Shown here: positions 1-11,678 of the stretch, one piece after another
Position numbering within the stretch: the first letter of the stretch is position 1
Layout of the letters: every line of letters begins with the position of its first letter
Source of the DNA: Bilabrum cf. latius
Lineage: Eukaryota > Bigyra: Bicosoecida > Bigyra > Bicosoecida
Reading direction: 5' to 3'
Assembly: GCA_965178125.1 (NCBI GenBank)
Contig: OZ237736.1
Location: 248,001-312,000 of the forward strand
DNA: 64,000 nt
Made by a program: the position numbers and the translations under genes
The notes under the pieces: model-generated
The model's input: only the letters and a program-made list of their open reading frames with translations
Databases searched by the model: none
What the model was told of the DNA's origin: nothing

Positions 1-1761
1 CTCGAGGCCATTGCGAGAGAGCGCTCAGATTTGGGACACTCTCATGTACTGCAACCGTCACCAGGATCTAGAGGTACTCCTTGGGGACAGTGTGGCTATG
101 CAGATGACTATGTAGCGGCAGCAACGACATGGACGGAGGCCTGTCAGGTGGTCGCGGTCGTCACTGAGCTGTTCGAACTGGCCGGACTTGAGCTTGGGTT
201 TCGACCAGTGAGTCAATCAGGGCTCGCGAAGAAGGCTGCCATGATGCCGTTTGGACTTGCAGCCGACTCCTTTCCCCGTGGGTGGGACGACGATATCGCG
301 TGTACAGCCACGGAAGTGAACCCATCATGGGTAGAACAGACATGGACCGTTCCCCGCGCGAAGTCGTATGTGTATCTAGGGTTGCTGATATCGACGACTA
401 GAATCCATGCCACAGCAGCAGAGCTTGGCCCCGGCTACGAAGAGAGGGACGTGATAGCCATTGACATGGTCCCCCACGTTCGGCGGAGGGTGGCAATGGT
501 GATGCAACAAGCATCCATCATAACCCGCGCTGCAGTTGACTGTGATTGGTCGGTTAGTCTATACTCCCAGATTCTCTATTCTGGAGCGCTCACAAGCGCG
601 CTCTAAGGCATTGGTGTTGCTGGATGCGCCACTGGCTGGGAACACTTCCGAGGTCTGGAACAGCGGATCTCTGTGAACTACGGCGTGATCATGAATGCAG
701 CTGTGATGAGTGTAGTGGACCGTTTCCTGGCACGCATGAGGTGGATGCTGGCCACTGGAATGGCTGACCGTATGCCATTTGCCGTCGAAGGACGTCGCTT
801 GCCGAAAGTGGCGTTGGATTCTGAGGTATGGCTTGCGAGTGCTGCTGAAAGGACCGCACGGGACCTCTTTGAGCTCATGCGAGCCCCAGATAGGAGGGGT
901 CTACCAGTGGTATCTCACTACATCCGGACTGCATACATGTGCCAGTAGATGTCGCAGCAGGGACCTCTTAGTGCTGCGGCGTCTCTCAGGCTTCACCTTC
1001 ATGGCAATGGAGTATCTGTTGACAACGGAGTGACTTGGCTGGGGGAGAAGGAGCTGAATCGGGCGGTGCGCCGTTGGCACTCGTCGAAGTCTGCTTCTAG
1101 CATCAGGTCTTTCAGGAACTTGAGCCCTGGATGCCACTCCGGTTAAGTCCTGGCGAGCGCAATCAGGCAGCAGAATGCAGAACAGACAGTATCACTGGAC
1201 CAGTACCATGGTCAGGTTGACGGGGTGTTCGGCCCTGGTTCACTGCCTACCACTGCAGCACTGCAACCGCGTGGCTCCGACGGGTGATTGATCCTTCGTG
1301 TCCGTGCAGGTATTTACCCTCGTTCCTGTTCCCCTACTCCAGAACTGACTGACAAGGTGGCTGTGGAGATGACTCGCCGAGAGTCATCGCTGCAGTCACG
1401 TGGTCTTCAGGCAGAGTGGGTCTCCGGTGACTGGACCAGTCGAACTTCAGAGGAGAAGGGCAAGATAAGGAAGGCATGGGCGGACCATGGCCTACGTCTT
1501 GAACCTCACCCACAACCTCTGGAGCAGGACAGGCGTGGAGTCGCCGCTGCTGAGCGAACCATTCCCACGATGCGCCGAGCAATTGCCCGCTCTAGCGCCT
1601 CTGTTGGATCGGTACGGCTTGCGACACGGGTGGTTGATGAGCTGAGTGTAAAGATCAGAACGTTTCCGTCCTGGACTGCCTGCAGGTGGTGGACTGGGGC
1701 CTCGGTGCGAGGCTGGACTGCGAGCTCATCGGATGATCTGTATGCTGCAATGCGAGCTTAG
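1..1761 (+). pseudogene. Decayed non-LTR retrotransposon (LINE) reverse transcriptase, C-terminal part
   Basis: Frame 1 shows the reverse-transcriptase catalytic motif GYADDYV near position 90, followed by a KSYVYLGLLIS strand near 365 that matches the YLG motif of LINE polymerases. Downstream, the same frame continues through a thumb/connector-like stretch and a segment resembling the RLRAG motif common after LINE polymerase domains (around 1290-1310). The frame is broken by TAA at 604, TAA at 1144 and TGA at 1285; the TAGs at 946 and 1759 would be sense in this genome. The element runs off the left edge of the window, so its 5' part is not visible. The real stops mark it as a dead copy. Family assignment beyond LINE is not possible by eye. 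Confidence 0.75.
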
Positions 1762-3804
1762 GATCGAAGGGGACATCGGGTGGCTCGCCCTTGAGGGCTC
1801 ATGCACACTCTTGAGAGGATCTGGGCGCGTGAGATGGCGACTTCGCTTCGTTGTGTCTTGCGTGAAAGGGAGTACCTGCGTCGCACATGGACGTCCCGCT
1901 GGTGGCGGATGGCATGTGTTGACGGTCCGGCTGTCCTTACGAGGATGGCTCGGGCTCACTCTCCTTCCCTCTGGTCCTTTGGTGGATGAGTGGCTGAGTC
2001 TCAGGGTGATCGTCTCGGTATGTGTAGCACCATGATGTTTCGGAAATCCTCTTCGGGACGAGGGGTGCTTCTTTCTTTCTTTCTTTATTTCTGTTTCTTT
2101 CTCTTGAGGCTTTGGCCTTTGCTTTAGGGGGGGGCTGCGGGTCTTTTGATCGCGTTGTTCTCTGAGGTCATCTTTGATGGCCCCACCTTGGGGGTGTGAC
2201 AGCCATTCGTGAAAAGTCGTATCGTTACATTCAATCATCATCGTCACCTTCGAGATCTCGCATCGGACCCTCGCCCAACACTTAATCTCTGTGGCACTCA
2301 TCGAGACTCCCGAGTTCACTCAGGATGATCCAGAAGCACCTATACCCCGCCGTGGTGGGGTTGTGCTGCAGCTGGAGCTCCTGGATCCTCGGGCTCGATC
2401 TCTTGAGGAGGTGCTTCGCCAGGGTCAGCAGCTGCGACTGCTCCTCCCCGGATTCCGCCCTGCAGGTTGAGTGCGACCGGCAATTCTTCCTGCTGCTGGT
2501 CGGCTTCAGCTTCGGTCTGTTCAACGACTGCTGCGAGTGCTGCGGCCTCTGCCGCCTCACCTGCCGCTGCCACTGCTGCTGCTTCCTGTTTTGTGTGGTT
2601 TCTTTACCCTACAAATCATTCTGGTATTCTGGTCACACGTACAGTTGCCAGCTAAGCCCAGCTTGCATGTTCCCCAACACTGGCGGAATGACAGCCCCAT
2701 GAGCTCAGTTGGTAAAAGGTATCAGTTTAGCCGAGTCATGGGCACCATCTGCCGTGCAGGTGTCGCGATGACCATTGAGTGCCAGACTCCACCAGCCCAC
2801 TGCACCCATATCCCCATCTGCGTCTCTATCGGGCCATGAAGATGGAGGGCGTCCCGAGCTTACAGCCCCTTCCCGGTTCTGCTGGTCTGGTCCGCCTCCT
2901 AGAGGCCTGCCCCAGGCAGCGGCCTCCCTCCCTTCCTCTCCTGAAGGCCTGCCCCAGGCAGTGCCCTCCGTACTATATGTTTGAGAGAGAGAAAATAGAC
3001 ATTTCGCACGCAATTCAATACCAGAGACAATCCGAGGACTGCCACTGTAGTAACGCGCACCTTAACAGGGGACCCCACTGTACCCGCGTTGGCGCAGCCA
3101 GTCAGGACCTGATAAGGCTTCTAAAGAAGTAGTTGGTCTGTTTCAGACCGATACATGCCTAGGACCCGTGTCCCAAGCGCATCGCGTTACGATCTGCTGG
3201 GGGTCAGATCCAGTCGAACGTACGCAACGAAGGACCATGCGCAAGGAAGGCCTGGCGAGGCGTGAGGCATCCAGCCTCTCGCCACCAGACCGCCACGTGA
3301 TGGGTCACTGATGGCTCGACCTCCACCGCACCGGAGGCCTCACATGTTCTCCAACACTGGCTGAACGAAAATTCCATCTCTGATTTATGAAAAGTCGTAT
3401 CGCAAATCAACGGCACGAGCCGAAACGGCCTTTGCCTCGCTGCCCCGCCTCCCTCCCGAAGGAAGGGACTTCGGAATGTCTCGGTTGCAACCTCGTCGGT
3501 TGCCCGGAGGCTGCCAGTGTGTTCGAGTCTCGTCGCAACATCAACAACGAACCCCATCTGGCGTTAACAATAATTCAATCATCATCATCACCTTCGACAC
3601 CTTGCACCGGACCCTCGTCCAACGCTTCATTCCCGTTCCACCAACTACCGTGCGCGGATAGCACTGGGGAGCTCCTCGAGTGGCAGGGTATGGAGGCCCA
3701 GGATGGGGTACTGCAGGTCCCAAAGATAGAGTGCGACACGTGTAGGGTTATTCCTTGCCTGCGCGGATTCGCGGGCAACCTCGCCAACGCCATCTTCGAC
3801 CCAT

Positions 3805-4034
3805 TCTCCCCCGGTGTGTGCCAGCGTTCACGTTCCCTCCGGCGCCCGCTGCCGCCAGCCCGTCCTGCTGCCCGTTCTAGACCAACCCTGCTTTGACGTG
3901 TGTGACCGCCATGACGAGGTTGTTGCTTTCGGCTGCCCCTACAGCCAGGCTGGCAAAGTCATCCCGAACCGCCCTTGCGAGCGCCCGTTTGGCCTTCGCT
4001 GCAGCCCTCCTCGATCCCTTCGAGACAAATCATG
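3805..4034 (-). repeat. Diverged copy A of a duplicated coding-like segment
   Basis: Read on the minus strand this segment encodes an Ala/Lys-rich tract (KGSRRAAAKAKRALARAV) and then VKAGLV-TAG-NGQQDG. It is about 85-90% identical to copy B at 4203-4412. Where copy A has TAG (plus-strand cta at 3877-3879), copy B has CAG (plus-strand ctg at 4264-4266). Both look like fragments of the 3' end of a gene or transposon ORF. Confidence 0.7.
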
Positions 4035-4202
4035 TAGATCTAGGTCTGGGGGGGATCTGATATTTTGTGGACTCAACTCAAAAGCGCACGCTATCACGAA
4101 GAAACATCTGGAACGAGGGCCCGGGACCTACCAGACTTCACGCTTCAGCTGCAATGGCCTAAACCACCTAAGCTCCACCCTGGGGACCCATTTCCCCCTG
4201 GG

Positions 4203-4412
4203 GAGCGTCAGCGTTCACGTTCCCTCCGGCGCCCGCTGCCGGCACCCCGTCCTGCTGCCCGTTCTGAGCCAACCCTGCCTTGACGTTGGCGATCGCCACG
4301 GCGAGGTTGTTGTTTTCGGCTGCCCCTACAGCCAGGCTGGCGAAGTCCTCCCGGACCGCCCTTGCGAGCGCCCGTTTGGCCTTCGCTGCAGCCCTCCTCG
4401 ATCCCTTCGAGA
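4203..4412 (-). repeat. Diverged copy B of the duplicated segment
   Basis: This is the partner of the copy at 3805-4034. On the minus strand it belongs to a longer open frame (about 4500-4168) ending at TGA; part of it lies antisense to the start of the glycoside-hydrolase-like gene. The adjacent stretch at about 4098-4210 recurs at about 57245-57358, so the unit is dispersed in the genome. Confidence 0.7.
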
Positions 4413-4534
4413 CAAAATCGAGGATCCTTGAGTCTAGGTCTGCAGACGGGACGGTTGCGTGCTGATACAACAAACAAATACGATATTCGAGGATAGCGCG
4501 CCATCCAGCGTACCGAACAGAGCGAGTCGTCGAA

Positions 4535-6994
4535 ATGCTACTTTTATCGATTATTACTGCTTTTGGAGTCGCAACGGCTGCTGCTCCCCCGCGGTCAATG
4601 GACCCACTGGTTTCCGACATCTCCACGCCAGCTACAGCATCAAGGCAGCCAGCATCGTCGCGATTCCCTGAAGCTTCCAACATAACTGGAGATGTTATCG
4701 TACTATCAAATGGTTTGGTAGAGCGCGTCTTTTCGATGCAGCCGGCATTCACGACTGTCGGACTGGACACGGGACCCAATCAGGATTGTTTTTGGGGAGA
4801 GAAGGTCTTGCGTGCTGTTGGCGCAGAATCCGTCGTTTCGCTCGATGGCCACGAGTACGCAGTCGGGGGGATGTAGTAGCAAAGCAGGGGCGTGCACAGC
4901 ATGGCTTGGATCAACCACAGTGAGCCGTACTCGGCGATCGAAGGCGCTTTCTCGCTCGTTTCCAGCAAAGTCGGCACTCCAGTGGCCCCGTTCCCTTGGC
5001 AGCCGGGCAGCCGCCACGCCCCCACGAACGTTTCATGGCCACCAAAGGGAGTTCGCCTTGTTCTGACGTTCGAGGCCCCGGGCTAGGTGGCGCTGCCCGC
5101 CCACGCTCACCTCCTGATCGATCTGGTTTTCGAGCTCTACCAGGGCTTCCCCGCCATGACCAAGCAGCTGCTTGCTCGCTTCGACCCGGGCAACCCGCCC
5201 CCCGCGGGGGCCTCCGTGGAGGTGTCCGCGGTATCGGTTGAGCTGCTGAATACACGGGTGGATTGGTCCCCCATGGACTTCAACCCCCAGGCGGGGGCAT
5301 CCTGGCAGGCCTCCGGGCTTTGGTCCCCCCCTGGGCTGTGGCCCGAGGGCAGGCCCATGGTGGGCGACTACTGGAACTCCAAGCTGCTGGTGCAGGCAGA
5401 CATCCCCCACAGCTCCTTGATTTAGTGGCAGTACGGCCCACAGACCACTGACAGCATCAACACTGGGACTCCGGGCATCCAGCAGCCGGTGCTGAACGCC
5501 ACCTACCTGCTGGGCCCGGGCGTGTCTGTGACGAAGACTGCGCCCCCCCCACCCGTCTCTCAGGAAGAAGCAGAGTCCAGGGAACAAACTGATCGGTACG
5601 GAGCGTCGCCGAACGTTCCCCGAGGAACCTTCGCGTCGTACCGCCCCCAGCTGCTGTTCGTCGGTCCGGCTGACCGGGAGCGCTTCGGCCTGCTGCGGCG
5701 GAAGCTGACGAGGCTGCTGGCCCCCGCAGCCATGGAGAATCCGCTGTATTTGAGCGTGACTGACACCTCACAGGCGGGGATTGCGCTGGCGGCGCAGCAG
5801 GCCGCCGACATTGGTTTCGACATGCTGGTATACTCGTTCGGGTCGGGCTTTAACATGGAGGACACGAGCCCCAGCTACATGGCGGAGATCGCCAACGCCA
5901 CCAAGTACGCCAGGTCACTTGGTCTGGAGGTGGGCGGGTACGACCTCATCGTGGAGGACAGAGGGCACGGGGGATACGGTGGGAACGTGGGCGACCAGTG
6001 GGATGTCGTGGATGCGGGCACGGGGGCGCTGGGCGCGGATGCGTGCTTCGCCAGCGGCTGGTACGACAAACTGGTGGGCATTTTCGACACGTTTTTGAAC
6101 GCCACGGGGATCACCAGCGTCATCACCGACGGGCCGTACGGCGGCTCCCACATGTCTTGTTCCTCGACCAACCACAGCCACCACAACGGGCTCGCCGACA
6201 GCGTGTACATGCAGACCCAGCACCAGGTGCAGTTCTTCAAGTGGCTGCTCTCCAAGGGCGTGTACATCCTGCAGCCGGACTACTACTTCTTCAGCGGGGC
6301 GCAGAAATCCGCCGTGGGATACAACGAGCAGCAGTACTCGCTGGGCCGCTGGATGGACCTTCACACCACGCGACTCGGCCTCTACTGGGACCTCGAGCAT
6401 TTCATCCCCTCCCAGGGCTGGGCCTTTGTGCCCTTGGTGCAGTACCACGCGGGAGGTGCCGCGGCTGCGTTCGAGCCACTTTCGGAGCATCTTCCCGAGT
6501 ACAGCTTTGCTCTGGGGCAGTACCTCTCCCTGGGCATAGGAGGGAACTGGAGAGGTGCGCGGCTGTACGACACTCCAGAGGTGCGGGAGGTGGCGAGAAA
6601 CTGGGTGCAGACGTACCGCAACTACAGCGACATTTTGCAGGCTGACGTGGTGCGCGTGCAGTACCCCACATTTGAGGGACTCGACTGCCAGATGCACGTG
6701 GACCCGTTCTTGCGGAACGGGCGCCGCGCTATCGCGGCTGTGTTCAACCCCACCGCTGCGGAACTCACCGAGACGATCAAGCTCCCCACCTACTACACCG
6801 GGCTGCAGTCCAGCGCGGTAGTCGCCGTGGGCGTGGGCGAGCGCCACGGCAAGCCCCAAGAGATGAGCATCCTCGATGGGGAGCTCAGCGTGCCCGTGAC
6901 CGTCGGCGGGCAGAACCTCACGTGGATCCAGCTGGCAGAGCCTGGGTCAGAGGAGGCCCGGGCCATGTTCTTGCGGTGGAGCCAGGGCGTTTGA
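4535..6994 (+). CDS. Secreted glycoside-hydrolase-like protein (alpha-galactosidase-like barrel)
   Basis: An uninterrupted frame of 820 codons runs from ATG 4535 to TGA 6992-6994 if TAG is read as sense; TAGs lie at 4874, 4877, 5084 and 5423. The N-terminus is a signal peptide (MLLLSIITAFGVATAAA). Residues of about 50-300 look like a beta-sandwich opening with NGLVERVF and including FELYQG and PFPWQP. Residues of about 390-760 look like a (beta/alpha)8 barrel with TDGPYGG, QPDYYFFSG, PLVQYHAGG and RLYDTPE, close to a family of bacterial proteins usually annotated as alpha-galactosidase or hypothetical. The Asp in TDGPYGG is a candidate catalytic residue (inference). The C-terminus has a small beta domain with VFNPT. 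The homologous blocks flank the TAGs in phase, so the protein is whole only if TAG is decoded. Confidence 0.8.
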
Positions 6995-7202
6995 ACTTGT
7001 TCTGTGTGGTGAGTACGATCGAAGAAGAGTGGTGGCGGCGCTCTTTGCTTGTTTACGTTATGTGTGGTGGTGGCGCAGTGGATCCGCACCGCTGGCTGAT
7101 TCCGGCTTTTTGCTTGTTTGCGTGCGCCTGCATTTGGCGATGCTTGAGAACGAAAGATATTGCATTATTTGTACCGGAGGGTGTATTGATAACCACCACC
7201 CC
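6995..7202. other. Convergent intergenic spacer
   Basis: A short spacer lies between the stop of the plus-strand hydrolase-like gene and the stop of the minus-strand gene at 7994-7203. I see no gene or clear signal in it; presumably it holds both 3' ends. Confidence 0.5.
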
Positions 7203-7994
7203 TCATAGTATCCCGTTCATGCTCGTCCTGCTGATTTCGCTCCAAGCGATGGCAATGACAGACTGCACGATGGCCATGTGAGCCACCTGCATGCTTCGAG
7301 CAGGTGCCTTGCTCGCTCGCTCGAACAGGCCCAATGACCCGCACATCACGTATGAAGCTAGCATGGACACCATTCCAACGAGTGCGCTTCTCAGGTGAAC
7401 CTGCTACCATTCTTCCGTGTCGTGTTTGACGGCCTAGCTGTTTGCTCTGGCGTGGGCTTCGTGCAGCCGCTGCCTCTCGCCCAGGTCCGCTAACATCGAT
7501 CTGCGGACCAGATTCGCGTGGGCCCGCGAGCGAATCCAGGCTAGATGGACGCTTTTAGCCTTATACATTGTCCACATGAAGACCCAGTTTACGAGCACTG
7601 GAGCTGTCGCGTACAGGAATCCATCTCCGGCTCTTGACAACCCGTCAGCACCGATTTGACCTACCGGAAGCAAAACTTGCATTATTTGTCGTAGCAGAGA
7701 GTTATCAGGCTACCACTTTAGTTTAGATTCGAGTTTCCCCACCGCCATCGTTTCCTTAAAGTTCGGGTACAGTCTCCCGCCCGCTTCCAGGATCGCGAAG
7801 GCACTCGCCGTTCTTGCAACTGCCCACGCCGATGAATTCAGCGTAGAGGTGGCAAATGCTAGCGCTGAGTATGAGGATGATCGTCTTTGGTGCACTCTTT
7901 GGAATTCAATGCTTCCACGCGTGACACCCGAGCCAAGTAACTGAGATAGGACCTAGTAGCCCCCTGCAGCACCAAGGGCAAGGACCAGCTCCAT
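7203..7994 (-). CDS. Small membrane protein, function unknown
   Basis: The frame opens at ATG 7994 (MELVLALGAAGGY) and ends at TGA 7205-7203, giving 263 residues. TAGs at 7953, 7710, 7434 and 7404 are read through. Hydrophobic stretches include the N-terminus, FLYATAPVLVNWVFMW in the middle and SALVGMVSMLASYVMCGSLG plus MAIVQSVIAIAW near the end. The size and the mix of helices with basic loops resemble PEX11-like or other small organelle membrane proteins, but I cannot identify a family. Its neighbour at 9008-8165 has similar size and organisation, so the two may be related. Confidence 0.7.
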
Positions 7995-8164
7995 TTTTAA
8001 GCCTGGCGTTAGAAATCGTTTGATGTATGTCGGAAATGTCGATGAATCGAGCGACATTCTCGCGCTGTTAGGAATTTGCAACCGTTCTCAATCATAGTTT
8101 TTCGAAACCGGAAGCCGACTCGGAGCTGCCGAGGTCCCCCCGAAAAATTGCCCACACGGTCGCA

Positions 8165-9008
8165 TCAGGCAAGCAGGGCGCTTCCTATGAGGCCCATCAA
8201 CGTCTCGGCATGGGTCGCCCACACCTGCGTTCCGAACAGGATGGAGGAGGCCCACGTGCTCACTCCCTGCGACAGCTGGTACTTGGCTGACCGGAGCACG
8301 ACGCGGCCCGCCCACAGCAAGTGCTCCGTTCGGAGCTCTCCGACCCGCCGTTCCATGTCGCTCTCCTTCTTGGCCTTGCGCACGGGGTCTCGCTCTGCGT
8401 CTAGGATGTGCTTCTTCTGCTTGTTGATCCTCGCAGACTCCGTCAAGTACTCGGCCGCGATCTCTACCCAGTCGATCCCGATTCCAACCACGGACGGAAC
8501 CGCTCCGAGGTACAGGGCTCGGACAGCGTCCTGGTTGGCGGCGACGACCCTACCCGTCACCTGCCCGCGCCTCTTGATCATGTCGGACCTCTATCTTGGC
8601 AGCAGCACGGTGGCTGCGATCGTCAAACACGGTCTCAATAGAGCAAGCAAACAGTGGCCGTGGCTCACGCGGTACTATCAAACAGGAAAATGCGTCAGAC
8701 TCACGATTGAATAGACGCTTGGATAACGGCTTGTTGTAGTCGTGCAATCCTACCCAAATGGCATTGCAGAGTCCCGCGTGCATTGCGGACCTAAACAGAG
8801 GGTATGCAAGCCTGTGACCAAGCTTCTTTACAACATCAGAGCCGTCTTGCGCCCGTAAGGACTCGGGGTTCTAGAGAGCGTCCGTGTAGAACAATGCAGC
8901 CTCTTGAATCAGCGTCAACGCCAGCGATGTTCCTACGTACGACGCCACCTGAATAGCATCTCCGGGGTGCGTTTCACCTCCAGCAGGAACAAATTGCGAT
9001 TTAGACAT
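8165..9008 (-). CDS. Small membrane protein with one intron, function unknown
   Basis: Exon 1 is 9008-8705, starting at ATG 9008 (MSKSQFVPAGG). Exon 2 is 8613-8165, ending at TGA 8167-8165. The 91-bp intron (8704-8614) has gtgagt at the donor and tgacgatcgcag at the acceptor; splicing in phase 1 joins the two frames into 250 residues. TAG is read at 8871 (after FYTDAL) and at 8591 (LLPR-TAG-RSDM). Hydrophobic segments include ASYVGTSLALTLIQEAALFY and YLGAVPSVVGIGI, and a basic amphipathic stretch (RINKQKKHILDAERD) sits between them. The C-terminus (GLIGSALLA) is hydrophobic. I do not recognise the family. Confidence 0.7.
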
Positions 9009-9354
9009 TATTTTCCTGCTTTCGGTCGCAATTTGACCGGGAAGCAAACGAAGCGAATAGGCGGTTGCAACCATAGTTTGAAGATGATTGCAAAACAGTA
9101 CAGGTAGCGTGGAGACTTCGCGACATCAATGGAGCCAAAGTATTGAATTTACAAGCAAAGTGTGAGCCAGGCTCAATCCACGCAATCGCTAAGCCGGCAC
9201 AGGCCCAAGGCAGCAGAGACCACCGGCAGTCCGTAGGCAATCAAACCAACGGACACGCGCGGCGATCTCTCCTAAGCGATGATTCATATCACGCCCCTCG
9301 GAAACCACCTTCAGCTGAGCACGCGCGCGGAACCCAAAAGGAAGGTTCGCTCTC

Positions 9355-11239
9355 TCACGCGCTGGCCAGGGCCTTCACCATCTTGGGGAAGTCGGGGACG
9401 CCCCACCCAGTCACGGGGTCCCATCCCTTGGCGGCGGTGAAGCCCTGCGTGTTGCAGCCGGGGTTGTTCCCCGCAGTGATGTCCGTCAGGAAGTCGCCCT
9501 TGGCGCTGTACAGGGTGGGGTTGAGCCAGCCGAGGGAGCCCTTGCCGGCCTGGAAGCGGAGATCGTTGATCAGCGCGATCACTCCAGTGGCGATGGGGGA
9601 TGCACATGAGGTGCCTGACACGGGGAACTGGTTCCCATCGGCCACGATGATAACGTCCTCGGCGTACGCGGCGATGTCGGGGAACCCCGCGCCCGTGGCG
9701 TTGTAGTGTGACGAGTCCGGGATCGGCACCCCGCTGGCGAGGTACGCCTTGACCGCGTCGTCCTGGTACGAGGGCCTGGGCCAGTAGTCCGAGAACCCGC
9801 CGCTGCTCAGCCCGGCAGCCCGCACGTTGGAGGGATCCGTGCCGCCCACGGCGGTGACGTACGGCAGAGCGGCAGGGAACGTGGGGATGAACTTTCCCCC
9901 AGGGCACTGGGAGGGCTGGCCCCCCGCCACTCCGCCATCACCGGAGGAGAACATGATGGAGATGCCCCTGGCGCCCTGCTTCATGAACTCGTCCGAGACC
10001 CGCTTGCCGTAGCCGTAGTCCACCCCGGGCTCGTTGTCTCCGTAGCTGACGGAGATCGCCTTGGCCACGCGCTCGTCGGACTGACCCGCGACGTTGGTGA
10101 GCCACACGAGGAATGGCTCGTTCTCGGGGTTGTGCGGCTGCTGGCCAGCAGTAGACCAGGCGTCCGTGGGGACCTGGCTGCCGATGCCGGTGACGTACTG
10201 GATGTCCAAAGAGGCCTCGATGCCGGTCTGGGATGGTGGGGTAAATGGGCGTGTGACGAGTGGAGCGGGGTAGACTAGCAATCGAGGCGGCATGGAATTG
10301 GGTACACCAGTGCACCAATCTATGCACCGACCGCGCTGCAATACAATGCAATGTATCTATGCCAACGCAGCCACTCGACGGGCGCTCGAATTCACGCAGA
10401 ACGCGACAAGCCAATCGGATCGCTCGATCAAGCAGGCACCAATCGTCGAAACACAACGACACTCTCACCTGTCCGTCGTTGGGACCGAGCACGGTCGGGT
10501 TGTTCCCTGCGCTGTCGGGGGACAGCTCCTTCCAGAACGTCTCCAGGTCCTGCTGCTTCCAGAACTGGCCCAGGAAGGAGGCGATGGCCACGCGGTTCTT
10601 GGAGCTCTTGCCCTTGGCTCCCGGGCCGCTGATCCCGTAGGCGGAGCGGACCTCCGACGGGGTAATGCCTCCGTTGATGGGAGTAGAGCGGAGGAGGGGG
10701 CCCCTGTGAGTTGCGGGGAAGCGAGAGGTGGGCTCGATTACGGGCACGTGCTCGGCCACCGCGTCTGGGATGCTGAAGCCAGACGAGCCCACTCGAAGGA
10801 TCTCGTGGCCGTGCTCATCCGCGTACTTCTCGTACTTGCAGCCCAGCAGCTGCTCCGCTTGGTCTACCGTTAGGCTCATACGGATGAACCCTTCCCGGAG
10901 AAGCTCTGCATCAGAGGTGACGGCGTGCGTTAGGTTCGCCGATTGAATCCAGGAATCAACCGCAACGACAGCTTCAGCCGAGGGAGCCGTGAGCTCGCGG
11001 ATCTCCTGCTGCGTCATGTGCTGCAGGTAGCGAGGGCTTCCAGGCGTTGATACCGCGTACAAGTTCTCCTCGAGCTTGTCGGTGTTCTGGAGGGCCAGGC
11101 CTAAAACCATGTCGATTTTCCTGTCGCCCTCGGCACGTCCCGTGGCGAGCCATCCACGCTGGGCCTCGGAGCTGGGGCCCTGCCTAAAGGTGGCAGCCAT
11201 AGCTGATGTAGCAGCAAGCATTGCCATGAGTCCCAACAT
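9355..11239 (-). CDS. Sedolisin-family serine-carboxyl peptidase (S53), secreted pro-enzyme
   Basis: Exon 1 is 11239-10469 and exon 2 is 10227-9355. The 241-bp intron (10468-10228) starts gtgaga and ends cccag, in phase 0. The product is 547 residues and ends at TGA. It has a signal peptide (MLGLMAMLAATSAMAA) and an S53 propeptide (about residues 25-190). The peptidase domain carries the catalytic Glu and Asp in GIEASLDIQYV just after the splice junction, an oxyanion-type Asp in SSGDGGV, and the nucleophile Ser in SGTSCASP. The late GAGFPDIAAYA segment fits the sedolisin fold. Family members are acid-active endo- or tripeptidyl-peptidases of secretory or lysosomal compartments. No in-frame TAG occurs, so this gene would be annotated normally under the standard code. 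Confidence 0.93.
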
Positions 11240-11678
11240 CTTGTGCTGGACTGATATAGAATGATTTTGCAGGGCCGAAGGATCGCCGCGTAAAATAGCG
11301 GAACATCATCGAGTCGCCGCGCAAAATTGGTAGGTTACAACCGGCAACAACTAGATCTAGCTAGAGATCCGCCTTGGCTCCGTCACGCCTCCGTGCTTCT
11401 TGCCGCGAGGGAAAACGCTATTATTTCTTCCTTGGAACGGTAGTCATGCTGGAGAGCGCTGCAAGAGATGGGGATCTGGACAAAACTCCGGAGCGAGGTG
11501 GTGGACGGGGACGGCGAGACAGAGTGGTGGGTGCGCTGGTGGGTCCGCTGGAGGCAGCCAGGCTGGGCGATGATGAGGACTGCATAGAGCTGCTGTTTAA
11601 AATGGCTTCGAGGCAATGCATGTGAGCAGCACAGTCTTGTATGTATGACAGATTCTGTTCCGAACCATTCGCCGTGAA
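11240..11678. other. Spacer between sedolisin and phytochelatin synthase genes
   Basis: This stretch should hold the 3' end of the phytochelatin synthase gene and the promoter of the sedolisin gene, both transcribed leftwards. Overlapping short open frames exist on both strands but none has a recognisable motif. Confidence 0.45.

Larger units (their letters stand above)
1762..4450. repeat. Repeat-rich stretch without a convincing intact gene
   Basis: This stretch is a mosaic of short dispersed repeats. A block at about 2205-2290 (gaaaagtcgtatcg, then ttcaatcatcatcgtcacct) recurs split at about 3386-3405 and 3565-3640. A 230-bp duplicated segment is listed separately. Possible coding scraps exist on the minus strand, for example an Ala/Glu-rich frame at about 2590-2316 ending in TGA after one TAG, but I cannot tie any to a family. 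I see no intact gene here. Confidence 0.5.

Noticed and set aside
2697-2770. tRNA-like A box (gagctcagttggt)
   Set aside because: No matching B box (GGTTCGANTCC) or cloverleaf arms follow at the right distance.
5915-6859. 314-codon minus-strand ORF opposite the hydrolase-like gene
   Set aside because: It mirrors the plus-strand gene, which has signal peptide and family motifs; the antisense frame is His/Val-rich and featureless.
4535-6994. Treating the hydrolase-like gene as a pseudogene because of four in-frame TAGs
   Set aside because: The same TAG-only pattern occurs in all neighbouring genes, with no frameshift, TAA or TGA, so a codon reassignment is the simpler explanation.
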